From Armatimonadaceae bacterium (GTDB taxonomy: Bacteria; Armatimonadota; Armatimonadia; Armatimonadales; Armatimonadaceae), in NCBI GenBank assembly GCA_030447685.1, contig JAUJOK010000015.1, positions 40,140-104,139 of the forward strand: DNA of 64,000 nt. The letters are read 5' to 3'. The first letter of the stretch is position 1. Each line of letters opens with the position of its first letter. A model generated the notes under the pieces. That model saw only the letters and a list, made by a program, of their open reading frames with translations. It did no database searches and had not been told where the DNA came from. Shown piece by piece: positions 33,706-42,071 of this stretch. The position numbers were made by a program, and so were the translations under genes.

Positions 33706-34668
33706 ATGAGCATCCTGATTGACGAGAGCACCAGGGTCGTCGTTTCCGGTATCACCGGGCGCGAGGGCACCTTCCACACCGCACAGATGATGGACTACGG
33801 TACGCAGGTGGTAGCGGGGGTGACACCCGGCAAGGGCGGCCAGACCACTGAGCGCGGCGTCCCGATATTCGATACGGTTGCGGAGGCCGCGCAGGCAACT
33901 GGTGCGAACGCCCATTTCGTGATCGTGCCGCCGCGCTTCGCTGCCGATTCCATCATCGAGGGCGCGGCAGTGGGCGGCATCGGCCTGATCGTCTGTGTCA
34001 GCGAAGGCATCCCGATTCAGGACATGGTGGAGGCTGTCCGCTTCGTCAAAAGCACCGGCACGACGCGCCTGATCGGCCCCAACTGCCCCGGCCTGCTGTC
34101 GGTGAATAAATCCAAGATCGGCTTCATGCCCGCCGCCAGCTTCTCGCCCGGACCGGTCGGCTTCGTGTCGCGCTCCGGCACCCTGACTTATGAGATCGTG
34201 GACTCGCTGACCCGCGCCGGAATGGGCCAGACTACCGGCGTCGGTATCGGCGGCGACCCGATTCTGGGAATGACGTTTAGCGACGTGCTGCCCCTGTTCG
34301 AAGCCGACCCGGAGACCAAAGTCGTGGTGATGGTCGGCGAGATCGGCGGCTCCGACGAGGAGATTGCCGCCGAATATATCAAATCCATGACCAAGCCCGT
34401 GGTCGGCTTTATCGGCGGGCGCACCGCCCCGCCGGGTAAGCGCATGGGCCACGCCGGGGCCATCGTCTCCGGCACATCCGGCTCCGCGCAGGGCAAGGTC
34501 GAGGCGCTTCAGGCCGTTGGCGTCCCTGTCGCCGATACTACCGCCGACATCCGTGTTGCGGGATTGGGAAATTCGGCCTGGTCGGGCAGGCGAACTCTCT
34601 CGCAATTCCGTCAGATTATCGGCGCGGTCCGAAATAATCACTGTAAGGAACTCACGCTGGCAGCGTAG
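33706..34668 (+). CDS. sucD: Succinate-CoA ligase, alpha subunit
   Basis: 320 aa. CoA-binding domain [40 protein letters not shown]; the active-site His in [13 protein letters not shown] is phosphorylated during catalysis. Partners SucC. The usual C-terminus ends shortly after VPVADT; here about 35 extra residues ([17 protein letters not shown]...) follow with no family character, which may be a frame slip near the 3' end or a real extension. The ATG abuts the stop of the small acidic gene. Confidence 0.95.
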   Translation: MSILIDESTRVVVSGITGREGTFHTAQMMDYGTQVVAGVTPGKGGQTTERGVPIFDTVAEAAQATGANAHFVIVPPRFAADSIIEGAAVGGIGLIVCVSEGIPIQDMVEAVRFVKSTGTTRLIGPNCPGLLSVNKSKIGFMPAASFSPGPVGFVSRSGTLTYEIVDSLTRAGMGQTTGVGIGGDPILGMTFSDVLPLFEADPETKVVVMVGEIGGSDEEIAAEYIKSMTKPVVGFIGGRTAPPGKRMGHAGAIVSGTSGSAQGKVEALQAVGVPVADTTADIRVAGLGNSAWSGRRTLSQFRQIIGAVRNNHCKELTLAA

Positions 34669-34690
34669 CGACAGGGTGAGCACCCTGTCG
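34669..34690. terminator. Hairpin between convergent sucD and SIMPL genes
   Basis: CGACAGGGTG (34669-34678) and its complement CACCCTGTCG (34681-34690) form a compact stem directly after the sucD stop. It can serve both converging genes, but no T-run is present. Confidence 0.55.
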
Positions 34691-34722
34691 TCTCCCACCT
34701 TCCATTGGTTTCGAGACCGCGT

Positions 34723-35457
34723 CTAATTCACCGCGGACGTAATGCTGACGACCGAGGTGATGTCCTTTTCAATCGAGGATGTATCGCTGACGCCTTCATC
34801 GGATACTTCGGTGGAGTCGGCGGGCGTAATCTGAATGACGCCGGTGCGCGCGGCGCGCACGCCCCCGATGCGGCTGCCGACGCTGGAGGTGACGCGCGTT
34901 GCCCGCTCTTTGGCATCTTTCGCCGCCTCCGCCAGCATCTCTGCCTTCAGATCGGCCAGCTTGGTGTACAGATACTCCGGCGGGTTTGATTCCAGCAGAA
35001 TCCCCTGGTTTATCAGTTCTGTGGACTCACGGGCAATACGGGAAATTTTGCTGACATCGGTAGAGCGCACCTCCAGCGTCTGGCGCAGCGAATAGCCGGT
35101 AATGCGGCCCGTGTCCTGCCCGTTCGCGTCTTTGCCGGTCAGGGTCGTGGACTGTATGGCGGACACGGTGATCTGGTCTTCCGGCACGCCCTTCTGCACC
35201 AGATACGCCTTTGCGCGCGGCACGCCTGCGCTCAGCGCGCGATAGGCATCTGCCAGCGCCTCTGCCTGGTACGACACGTTCGCGCGCCAGATAACCCGGT
35301 CGGAGGAGATACGCCGCTTCGCGGACCCGGTGACGACGATGGTCTGGTTGGCCGCCCGCGCCTGCAAAACCGTCTGCCCGACCACAAACGCTGCCAGCAC
35401 CAGCCCGAGTGCCAAAACCAGCGCCGCATAAAAAGCCTGATTGTTTCGTAGGTTCAT
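34723..35457 (-). CDS. SIMPL domain (DUF541) protein, membrane-anchored
   Basis: 244 aa. An N-terminal membrane anchor (AALVLALGLVLAAFVVGQTVL) precedes the SIMPL domain: ITVTGS-like IVVTGSAKRRISSDRVIW, ALSAGVPRAKAYLVQKGV, TGYSLRQTLEVRS and IGGVRAARTGVIQI. SIMPL proteins such as the BP26/YggE type form periplasmic or surface oligomers and have been linked to stress and signalling. Monocistronic; the upstream 204 bases to the stalk gene are divergent and show no clear promoter. Confidence 0.88.
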   Translation of the reverse strand: MNLRNNQAFYAALVLALGLVLAAFVVGQTVLQARAANQTIVVTGSAKRRISSDRVIWRANVSYQAEALADAYRALSAGVPRAKAYLVQKGVPEDQITVSAIQSTTLTGKDANGQDTGRITGYSLRQTLEVRSTDVSKISRIARESTELINQGILLESNPPEYLYTKLADLKAEMLAEAAKDAKERATRVTSSVGSRIGGVRAARTGVIQITPADSTEVSDEGVSDTSSIEKDITSVVSITSAVN

Positions 35458-35661
35458 ATTAAATTAGTACCTTAAACAGCCAGGCTATCTTCAACAATTA
35501 TTGCGTTTTTCACAGCAGGTGCCACCTTGTTTCTGCGGGCAGGAAAGGACGCAATTTCAGCTTTTTCAATAACGATGTCATCTGGCAACGGCGCAAGCGT
35601 CCGATGCGAGGAATTGCGTGCGCCTGTACCGGGTAAGAAGGAGGCGATAGGGAGGTAAAAG

Positions 35662-36138
35662 ATGCTGCGTGGATATATTCGATTGTTTCTTGCGGCGATA
35701 GCGCTTCTGATCTTCGTCGTTCCCGTAACGGCGCAGTACCAGAACGACCTTTCGCCCAGTGACATCACCGTAATGGTGAACGGAAGCCCGGTGGTCTTTC
35801 GCCAGGGCGGGCCGCGCATCCGGCAGGGGCGCGTGCTGATCCCCCTGCGGGGCGTGCTGGAAAAGATGGGCGCGCGGGTGGATTGGGATGGACAGGTGCG
35901 GGCCGCGACCGTGACTCTGGGTGAGAACCGGGTGCGGCTTCCGCTGGGAAGCCGCACGGCGACGCTGGATGCCCGCACGGTGCGCCTCGATGTCCCGGCG
36001 CAGTCGGTGCAGGGACGGACGATGGTTCCCCTGCGCTTTGTCGCCGAGGCCTTTGGAGCGGAGGTACACTGGCTGGCGTCGGAGCGCGAGGTGCAGATAG
36101 CCACGCACGCCCCGGTCCCAGAGCGCGCCGAAAGGTAG
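35662..36138 (+). CDS. Secreted stalk protein (copper amine oxidase N-terminal-like domain)
   Basis: 158 aa. Signal peptide LFLAAIALLIFVVPVTAQ, then two copies of the alpha/beta stalk module: VLIPLRGVLEKMGARVDWD and TMVPLRFVAEAFGAEVHWL, each with the PLR...G..V.W signature. These domains dimerise and occur on exported proteins of Firmicutes and Armatimonadota; the name does not imply oxidase activity. A ribosome site (GGGAGG, about 35650) precedes the ATG. Convergent with motB, one base between stops. Confidence 0.85.
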   Translation: MLRGYIRLFLAAIALLIFVVPVTAQYQNDLSPSDITVMVNGSPVVFRQGGPRIRQGRVLIPLRGVLEKMGARVDWDGQVRAATVTLGENRVRLPLGSRTATLDARTVRLDVPAQSVQGRTMVPLRFVAEAFGAEVHWLASEREVQIATHAPVPERAER

Positions 36139-36139
36139 C

Positions 36140-36931
36140 CTAATACGGCACCAGAATGCTGACGCGGCGATTGGTAAAATGGCTGGGCCGCTTCGGGTCG
36201 CGCAGACGCGTGGCGGCGTAGCCCCGTACCCAGGCGGTCTGCCCCCGTCGCAGGCCCGCCGGTTCCATCACCCGCCGGGCTGCGTTCGCGCGGTCGGCGG
36301 AAAGTTCCCAGTTCGTGTAGTTCACGCCGCCCCGGTACGGCACCACGTCCGTATGCCCCTCGATAGCGATAGTGTTGGGCAGCGCTCCCAGCTTGCGGGC
36401 CACCATCGCCAGCAGACGGGCGGCTCTGGGTTCGACTACCGCGCTGCCGGATTCGAAGAAAAGCCCGTGCCGCCCTTCCAGCAGTTCGATCTTCAGCCCC
36501 TCGGACGTGATGGCGATCTGGACGAACTGCTTCAGGTCGCGAAAATCCGGGTTCTTGTTCAATGCCGCCTCGATAGACCGCCGCGTCTCCTCGAAACGCT
36601 TGCGGGATGCGGTAACGACAATATCCACGTTCGGGTGAGTCGTCTCGGCCTGTGTCCCCTTCCCGAACGGGTTGACGCCGCCCCGGTAGGTGCGGACGAA
36701 ACCAACGGGGTCTTTGCGGTACGCCTGCATATACTCGGACGGATCGTTAAAATAGTCCTCGACCATTTTACGGTTAGCGTCATCCAGGCTGAGTATCCAC
36801 ATCACCAGAAAGAACGCCATCAGAGCGGTCACGAAGTCGGCGTAGGCGATCTTCCACGATCCGCCGTGACTGCTTTGCGGCGCGTGCCGCGACCTGCGCC
36901 GCGAGCTGCGTAGTACCGGTCGTTCGGCCAT
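36140..36931 (-). CDS. motB: Flagellar motor stator protein MotB
   Basis: 263 aa. A basic N-tail leads into the single membrane helix with the proton-carrying Asp: KIAYADFVTALMAFFLVMWIL. A plug/linker follows, then the OmpA-like peptidoglycan-binding domain (TIAIEGHTDVVPYRGG, NWELSADRANAARRVM, RRVSILVPY). It anchors the stator to the cell wall. 15 bases after motA on the same strand. No other flagellar gene is present in the window. Confidence 0.95.
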   Translation of the reverse strand: MAERPVLRSSRRRSRHAPQSSHGGSWKIAYADFVTALMAFFLVMWILSLDDANRKMVEDYFNDPSEYMQAYRKDPVGFVRTYRGGVNPFGKGTQAETTHPNVDIVVTASRKRFEETRRSIEAALNKNPDFRDLKQFVQIAITSEGLKIELLEGRHGLFFESGSAVVEPRAARLLAMVARKLGALPNTIAIEGHTDVVPYRGGVNYTNWELSADRANAARRVMEPAGLRRGQTAWVRGYAATRLRDPKRPSHFTNRRVSILVPY

Positions 36932-36946
36932 TGTCTTTTGCCTGCC

Positions 36947-37801
36947 TTACTTCTTTCCGCTGGTCATCGCTTCCAGCTCGCTGAAGGTGGGACGGTTGGC
37001 CGGATCGACGCTGCGCCGGGCAAACTCCGCGCAGGTCAGTGGCGAATCACCACGCGCGAAGGTCAGAATCGCCGTTTTCATGCAGGTCAGGTACTGGTGT
37101 TCCGCACGTATCTGGTTCTCGATTCCCTGCGCCAGCGGCCCGAAAACGCCGTAGGCGAGCAGGACACCCAGAAAGGTGCCCACCAGCGCCGCCGCGACCT
37201 TGTGACCGACGACCGCCGCCTCGCCGCCGATACTGCCCATCGTGATAACGACCCCCAGAATCGCCGCGACGATACCGAAGCCGGGCATGGCGTCGGCGAC
37301 ACGGGCAAGCAGGCCGGGCACGATCATGGAGGCGTCGTAGCGCGTTTCCAGGTCCACTTCCAGCACCTCGGACAGGTCGTGCGGCTCCACGGCCCCGGTA
37401 AGCACCACTTTCATCGTATCGGCAAGAAATGTCAGGCCGTGGGGTGTGCTCAGGAAGAACGGATAGTCCGTGAAGAAATCCGACGTTTCCGGTTCCTCGA
37501 CATGCTTTTCCAGCGCCACCAGGCCTTCGCGGCGGGCGAGCTGGAACAATTGATAAAACATCCGCAGCAGCTCTTCGTAAGCGGCTTTGTCATACGGATT
37601 GCCCTTTACCAGACCCCGAACGGCGTGGAACGTCTCGCGCAGCACGCGGGGCGGATTGCCGATAAGTGTCGCCCCCACCGCCGCGCCGGTGATAATGATG
37701 AATTCGGAGAACTGAAGCAGAACGGCTACCTTGCCGCCATGCATCGTGTACCCGATGAGCAGGGACGCAAACAAAACGACCACGCCGATAATGACAAACA
37801 T
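36947..37801 (-). CDS. motA: Flagellar motor stator protein MotA
   Basis: 284 aa from ATG 37801, chosen because GGGGAGAAG precedes it and family sequence starts at once (MFVIIGVVVLFASLLIGY). Four membrane helices; TGAAVGATLIGNP, a large cytosolic loop with charged residues that contacts FliG, PGFGIVAAILGVVITMG and VGTFLGVLLAYGVFGP are family motifs. With MotB it forms the proton-driven stator. A sigma28-like promoter lies 50 bases upstream. Confidence 0.95.
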   Translation of the reverse strand: MFVIIGVVVLFASLLIGYTMHGGKVAVLLQFSEFIIITGAAVGATLIGNPPRVLRETFHAVRGLVKGNPYDKAAYEELLRMFYQLFQLARREGLVALEKHVEEPETSDFFTDYPFFLSTPHGLTFLADTMKVVLTGAVEPHDLSEVLEVDLETRYDASMIVPGLLARVADAMPGFGIVAAILGVVITMGSIGGEAAVVGHKVAAALVGTFLGVLLAYGVFGPLAQGIENQIRAEHQYLTCMKTAILTFARGDSPLTCAEFARRSVDPANRPTFSELEAMTSGKK

Positions 37802-37849
37802 AGCTTCTCCCCACGCCGGACGCGCCCGATGCGCTGTCCCCTGAGGAAA

Positions 37850-37877
37850 ATATCGGTATATTGCCAGCATTTCTTGA
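37850..37877 (-). promoter_or_regulatory. Sigma28 (FliA)-like promoter of motAB
   Basis: On the minus strand TCAAGAAA (37877-37870), 12 bases, then ACCGATAT (37857-37850). The flagellar sigma28 consensus is TAAAGTTT-N11-GCCGATAA, so five of eight bases in the first box and six of eight in the second agree. It fits motility-gene control. Confidence 0.55.
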
Positions 37878-37921
37878 CGGTTGGGGACAGGCGCTTGTCG
37901 CGTAATTGCCGCGCACGGCTC

Positions 37922-37950
37922 TTGACGACGCGACGCGCTCATGTTAAAAT
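37922..37950 (+). promoter_or_regulatory. Sigma70-type promoter of tRNA-Asn
   Basis: TTGACG (37922-37927), 17-base spacer and TAAAAT (37945-37950), 11 bases before the mature tRNA start. Confidence 0.75.
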
Positions 37951-37961
37951 GTTCGTGCCGT

Positions 37962-38036
37962 TCCCCGTTAGCTCAGCGGCAGAGCACTCGGCTGTTAACT
38001 GAGGTGTCAGTGGTTCGAATCCACTACGGGGAGCCA
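37962..38036 (+). tRNA. tRNA-Asn (anticodon GUU)
   Basis: Acceptor TCCCCGT pairs with ACGGGGA, discriminator G and encoded CCA. Anticodon loop CTGTTAA within CTCGG/CTGAG gives GUU. D-arm TAGCTCAGCGGCAGAGC and T-loop TGGTTCGAATCCA are intact. Confidence 0.97.
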
Positions 38037-38044
38037 GTTTTTGC

Positions 38045-38078
38045 AAGGCCGCAGGAATCGCCCTGCGGCCTTTGGTTT
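38045..38078 (+). terminator. Intrinsic terminator after tRNA-Asn
   Basis: AAGGCCGCAGG (38045-38055), loop of six, complement CCTGCGGCCTT (38062-38072), then TGGTTTTG. It ends just before the murB start region, arguing against the earliest TTG as the murB start. Confidence 0.75.
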
Positions 38079-38095
38079 TGATAAAGGCCGCACCC

Positions 38096-39218
38096 GTGAC
38101 CGACGGTTTCATCCTCAAAGAAAACGTGCCGCTCGCCCCCTACACCACGCTGGGCGTCGGGGGACCCGCCCGGTATCTGGCGGAAGCGACGACCGAAGAC
38201 GGAATCGTGGAGGCGCTGGGCTTCGCGGAGCGGCAGGGTCTGTCCGTTTTCATTCTCGGTGGCGGGAGTAATCTGGTGGTGGCGGACGAAGGCTTCGACG
38301 GACTGGTTCTGCACATCGCCAGCCGGGGAATCGCGGTGCGGCAGAACGGACAAATGGTTCTCGTCACCGGAAGCGCCGGGGAAGACTGGGACGAGTTCGT
38401 TCGCTTCTGCGTCGAGCACAATCTGGCAGGCATCGAGTGTTTGAGCGGAATTCCTGGCCTGATAGGCGGAACGCCGGTGCAGAACGTCGGCGCGTATGGG
38501 CAGGAGGTCAGCGAAACCATTACGACCGTGCGCGCCTACGACCGCCAGCAAAAGAAGATCGTAGAACTGCCCCGCGAAGCGTGGGTTTCGCTACCGGACC
38601 AGCATCTTCAACACCACGGCGCGCGGGCGCTACGTGGTTCTGGGCGTGACCTACGAACTGACGCCGGGAGGCAAACCGGCACTACGTTACGCGGACGTGC
38701 GGAACTATTTCACCGACCGGACGGAAGAACCTTCGCTGGGAGATGTCCGCGAAGCCGTGCGGGAAATCCGCGCGCGCAAGGCGATGCTGCTGACAGAAGA
38801 CGACCCGGACTGCCGCAGCGCCGGTTCTTTTAAAAACGCGGTGGTAGACGAAGCGGCGTTCGCGCGGGTCGAAGCGGCGGCGCGCGCCTGCGGGGCCATT
38901 CTCCCCGACGAAGCTCTTCCCCATTACCGGCAGCCGGACGGGAGCGTCAAGATCCCTGCTGCCTGGCTGATCGAGCGCTCCGGCTTTTCCAAAGGCAGCG
39001 GGCGCGGGCGGGTCGGCCTTTCCACCAAGCACACGCTCGCTATCGTCAATCGCGGCGGCGCGACGGCCCGCGAGATCGTGGCCTGGATGCAGGAGATTAC
39101 CGGACGGGTGCGCGCGGTTTTCGGCATCACGCTCGTACCGGAGCCGGTTTTTGTCGGGTTCCCGGAGCGGCGGCCCTTCGAGAGCGACGGCAGCAAGACG
39201 CCGATTCAGGAGCCGTAG
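38096..39218 (+). pseudogene. murB: UDP-N-acetylenolpyruvoylglucosamine reductase, frameshifted as assembled
   Basis: MurB reduces UDP-GlcNAc-enolpyruvate to UDP-MurNAc in peptidoglycan synthesis. GTG 38096 is the likely start. FAD domain: PYTTLGVGGPARYL, ILGGGSNLVVAD, GIECLSGIPGLIGGTPVQNVGAYGQEV. The frame breaks at about 38582-38586: the first frame reads REAWVSLP, while the +1 frame reads FRYRTSIFNTTARGRYVVLG, the expected C.F.YR.S.F motif; the preceding Cys codon is lost. The rest (CRSAGSFKN, GRGRVGLSTKHTLAIVN) is intact to 39218. Loss of two bases would explain it. murB is normally essential, so an assembly indel is the simplest reading. Confidence 0.85.
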
Positions 39219-40438
39219 ACGAGTTCGCCGCCGAAGTGGCCGACCAGACCGATCAAGAGCAGCGACACGGTCAGCAGGAACCAGTAGATTCGGGATGTGC
39301 GCTCCCTATGGAGATGGATGAACGACCAGCCCAGAAGCGCGGTCGCGCCCATGCTCGCGGTCGCTGCCACCGCCAGGCACAGATGAATCAGCGTTGTGCC
39401 CGATAGCGGAAAGCCCTCGCGCCACATCGCCAGAAACCCCGTCGCCACCGCGCCCAGAGCCGTGATGCTCGCAGCCGTCATGTTCAATGCGCCCGCGGCC
39501 CGCAGCAGGGGTCGCCGCTTCCATGCACCCAGCACTTCGCAGATACCGCCGAAAAGAAACAAAGCGATGGGAAAGTGGACGATCACCGGGTGGAACGAAT
39601 GCGGCGGCACGAGCCGGTTGAAAAGCTCGGAAACAAGGCTTGCGGTGGGCGCAGCGGTCACGGGCGGCGGAGTCGTTGGGGGCGCAGGTGTCGCTTTTTC
39701 AACCGGCGCTGCTTCTTCGGATCGCGCAGGTTGCGGCGAAGCGGCGGCAGCGGCAGGCGTAGACGCACGGGCAGCCGGAGCCGACGGGCGGGCAGGCGGC
39801 GATGACGGTTTCGATGCAGCGACGGGACGCGCCGCCCCGGATTCTTCGGCCTTTGTCTTCGCTGCTGCGACGGCGGCGGCGGGTGACGCTGCCTTTACTT
39901 TGGGCGGTGGCGCAGTCTTCTTTTTCACCGGTGTCGGCGCAGCAGCGGCGGCGGGACGCGGCTTCGCTTTGGCGGCGGTGGGCCGGGAAGCCACTGCGGG
40001 TTTCGACGTAGAAGGGGGCACAGTGGCCGGAGGCGGCGCGGAAGCTGCCGGGGGTGTCGCCGCCGCTGCTTGCGGCGGCAGGCTGTTGGCGTCTCCGGGC
40101 AGGCTGCCCGCTGTCAGTTCCGCCTGATTGCCTGCGCCGTCACCGTCGGAATCGACCGTCTCCGCCTGGCGCAAAATCTCCTGGGTCAGTGTTTTGGTCC
40201 GGGCGGCATCAAGCGCCTTCTCCACCGCCGCGCCATAAACATTACGCCGGGGTGGCCCGGCAGCGACATGGCACGCCTGGCAGCTTGCTTTTTCCAGCGG
40301 GGATGCACTTGCTGGCCGATACGCTTTTGCAAAAACTTCCTGATATTCCGGCTTAGCCTGCGCGGGCAGCGCGGCGAGCCGTGCCATCACCGCTGCCCAT
40401 AAAAAGGCTCTCAGAATTCGTCGTTGTTTCTGGCTCAT
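39206..40438 (-). CDS. Exported protein: single c-heme motif, Pro/Ala linker, DUF2231 membrane domain
   Basis: 410 aa from ATG 40438 (nine residues shorter than the longest frame). Signal segment LWAAVMARLAALPAQA, then SCQACHV, one CxxCH heme c site, and DSDGDGAGNQAEL, a calcium-binding loop like those in dockerin/thrombospondin repeats. About 190 residues of Ala/Pro/Lys-rich low-complexity linker follow. The C-terminus has four membrane helices with HPVIVHFPIALFLFGG, the DUF2231 signature with conserved His residues. Together this suggests membrane electron transfer. The stop overlaps the convergent murB stop by 13 bases. Confidence 0.75.
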   Translation of the reverse strand: MSQKQRRILRAFLWAAVMARLAALPAQAKPEYQEVFAKAYRPASASPLEKASCQACHVAAGPPRRNVYGAAVEKALDAARTKTLTQEILRQAETVDSDGDGAGNQAELTAGSLPGDANSLPPQAAAATPPAASAPPPATVPPSTSKPAVASRPTAAKAKPRPAAAAAPTPVKKKTAPPPKVKAASPAAAVAAAKTKAEESGAARPVAASKPSSPPARPSAPAARASTPAAAAASPQPARSEEAAPVEKATPAPPTTPPPVTAAPTASLVSELFNRLVPPHSFHPVIVHFPIALFLFGGICEVLGAWKRRPLLRAAGALNMTAASITALGAVATGFLAMWREGFPLSGTTLIHLCLAVAATASMGATALLGWSFIHLHRERTSRIYWFLLTVSLLLIGLVGHFGGELVYGS

Positions 40439-40629
40439 AGGAAACTGTCGCCTTGCAGGAACCACGCCTACGCTTCTTTAGACGCTCGCTTTCGCGCCGA
40501 GTTGCCGTTAAATTATGCTGACTCGGCGGGCGCAGTAAACACAAGGCAGGAGATCATGTCAATGCCAGCGCCATTGCCGCCCTCACTCACCGCAGCAGGC
40601 CAGCTTGGCCAGGAAGACAGGGCTGCACT

Positions 40630-41106
40630 TTATCCCCAATGCATCTGGTCGTCGCCGTGCAGTGTCTGGATATAGTTCAACTGGCCATCGTGGTAGCTCA
40701 TATGGACAGCGGGCAATTCCGCTACCGCGAAGCGGCTCATGGGGCGGCGCAATGGCTGATCGGACACATCGCCCAACATAGCTTCGTCCAGCGCCCCGAT
40801 AGCCTCCAAAAGCTGCTGGGTGGCTTTTTCCAGATAAGCCAATGCCTTCTCGGATGTATCGAACGAAGCAAGGTGCGCGGCGCGCTGTTCCGGGGACGGT
40901 CGCTCGGCCTTGCCCGTGGTCAGATATTCGGCGATGTACTGGTTGACCATAGCGCACTCGGCGACGATGTTGAGCGCGGAGCGTGCGCACCCGCCGGGAC
41001 TGGCATGGTGCCTCTCCTGGGCGAGCGCGTTCAGGTCGTTGACGAGCAGTCGATAGGCGCGTTCGGTAAACGTGCGCAGGTGTTCCTTTGGCTGTAAAGC
41101 AGGCAT
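40630..41106 (-). CDS. DinB-family (YfiT-like) four-helix protein
   Basis: 158 aa from ATG 41106; the longer upstream frame lacks family character. Four-helix-bundle sequence with NIVAECAMVNQYIAEYL, KATQQLLEAIGALDEAML, FAVAELPAVHMSYHDGQLNYIQTL. The HxxxHxxQ pattern near the C-terminus supplies two of the three metal His ligands usual for DinB proteins; the first (often H in the second helix) is not obvious. Many members are thiol-dependent transferases; function here is unknown. Confidence 0.75.
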   Translation of the reverse strand: MPALQPKEHLRTFTERAYRLLVNDLNALAQERHHASPGGCARSALNIVAECAMVNQYIAEYLTTGKAERPSPEQRAAHLASFDTSEKALAYLEKATQQLLEAIGALDEAMLGDVSDQPLRRPMSRFAVAELPAVHMSYHDGQLNYIQTLHGDDQMHWG

Positions 41107-41280
41107 TACAAATTCCCGGTTCCGATTTGGACTTCCCTGGATGTTTTTCCGCACGGGAAGCCGTAGTTCCTTGTGCCGGTTGCTTCCCGCAGCGTCCTTC
41201 CGTCCTCGTGTTGTTGCCACTCCCGCCACAATACGGGCGCGACGCCTGGACCTACAGCGAGGCAGCACCTGTACAGGCTC

Positions 41281-41949
41281 CTACACCGGACTGCTTACCA
41301 CGCGCCCCAGTGCCGCCGCCTGCACCAGACGCGCGCCCGCGCCGTAAAGCATTGCCTTACAGGCATTCAGCGACGCGCCGCTGCGAACGATGTCGTCCAG
41401 AAGCAGGACGCTTCGGCCCGCTACCAGTTGGGTGTCCGCGACGGCGATGGTGCTCCGGTGCAGGGCGCGATTGCTCGGCCCGCCATAGACGATTCGCTTG
41501 ATTTTCGTATGGCGTGTCAGGCAGGTGGTGGCATCTATGCGCCGCCCGGTTTCGGCAAGCTGCTGCGCCAGAAGCCGGATAGGAGGCGTGTCCTGAAACG
41601 GATCATGGGACGGGACGACCACAAGGGCAATGTCCGCCGCAAGCATGGGGTCAAGCTTTTCGAACAGGACGCGAAGCACCCACTTGCGGCCCTTGTTAAA
41701 GTCGTTGATGCGCTTGGTCCAGGCAACATCACGGCGCATCTGGGCTGCGACAGCAGGACTGAAGTCCGCCTGCTTATCCGGCCCGTACCGCTCGGCGTAC
41801 GTGTACGCCGCCCGTGTCTCCATCAGGTGTGTCACAGCATAGTAGTTGCCGAAGGTTATGATGTGCGCGGGATCGTTATACCGGTCGAACGCCGGAACGA
41901 AGACCTGCGCCGTTTCCTGATTGTCGTCCTCTGGTGCGTTATCTTCCAT
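41281..41949 (-). CDS. Phosphoribosyltransferase-fold protein
   Basis: 222 aa. The C-terminal half has the type I PRTase core: ALVVVPSHDP, RRIDATTCLTRHTKIK and the PRPP-binding loop SVLLLDDIVRSGASLNAC (family pattern (V/L)(L/I)(V/L)DD(I/V)xxTG; here RSG replaces TTG). The first 60 residues (AFDRYNDPAHIITFGNYYAV) do not match nucleotide-salvage enzymes; they resemble ComF-like regulators only in layout. Substrate unknown. Upstream of the DinB gene on the same strand, 174 bases apart. Confidence 0.75.
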   Translation of the reverse strand: MEDNAPEDDNQETAQVFVPAFDRYNDPAHIITFGNYYAVTHLMETRAAYTYAERYGPDKQADFSPAVAAQMRRDVAWTKRINDFNKGRKWVLRVLFEKLDPMLAADIALVVVPSHDPFQDTPPIRLLAQQLAETGRRIDATTCLTRHTKIKRIVYGGPSNRALHRSTIAVADTQLVAGRSVLLLDDIVRSGASLNACKAMLYGAGARLVQAAALGRVVSSPV

Positions 41950-42071
41950 GCGGGTAATTCCAAAGTGGCTCCTATAAATAACATACCATGGGCGCGGCGG
42001 CGGTTCGGCACCATCGGGATTTCAGCCGGTGGCGCTGCGGGTATACTCCGAACCGGTGGAGGAAAAAAGAG

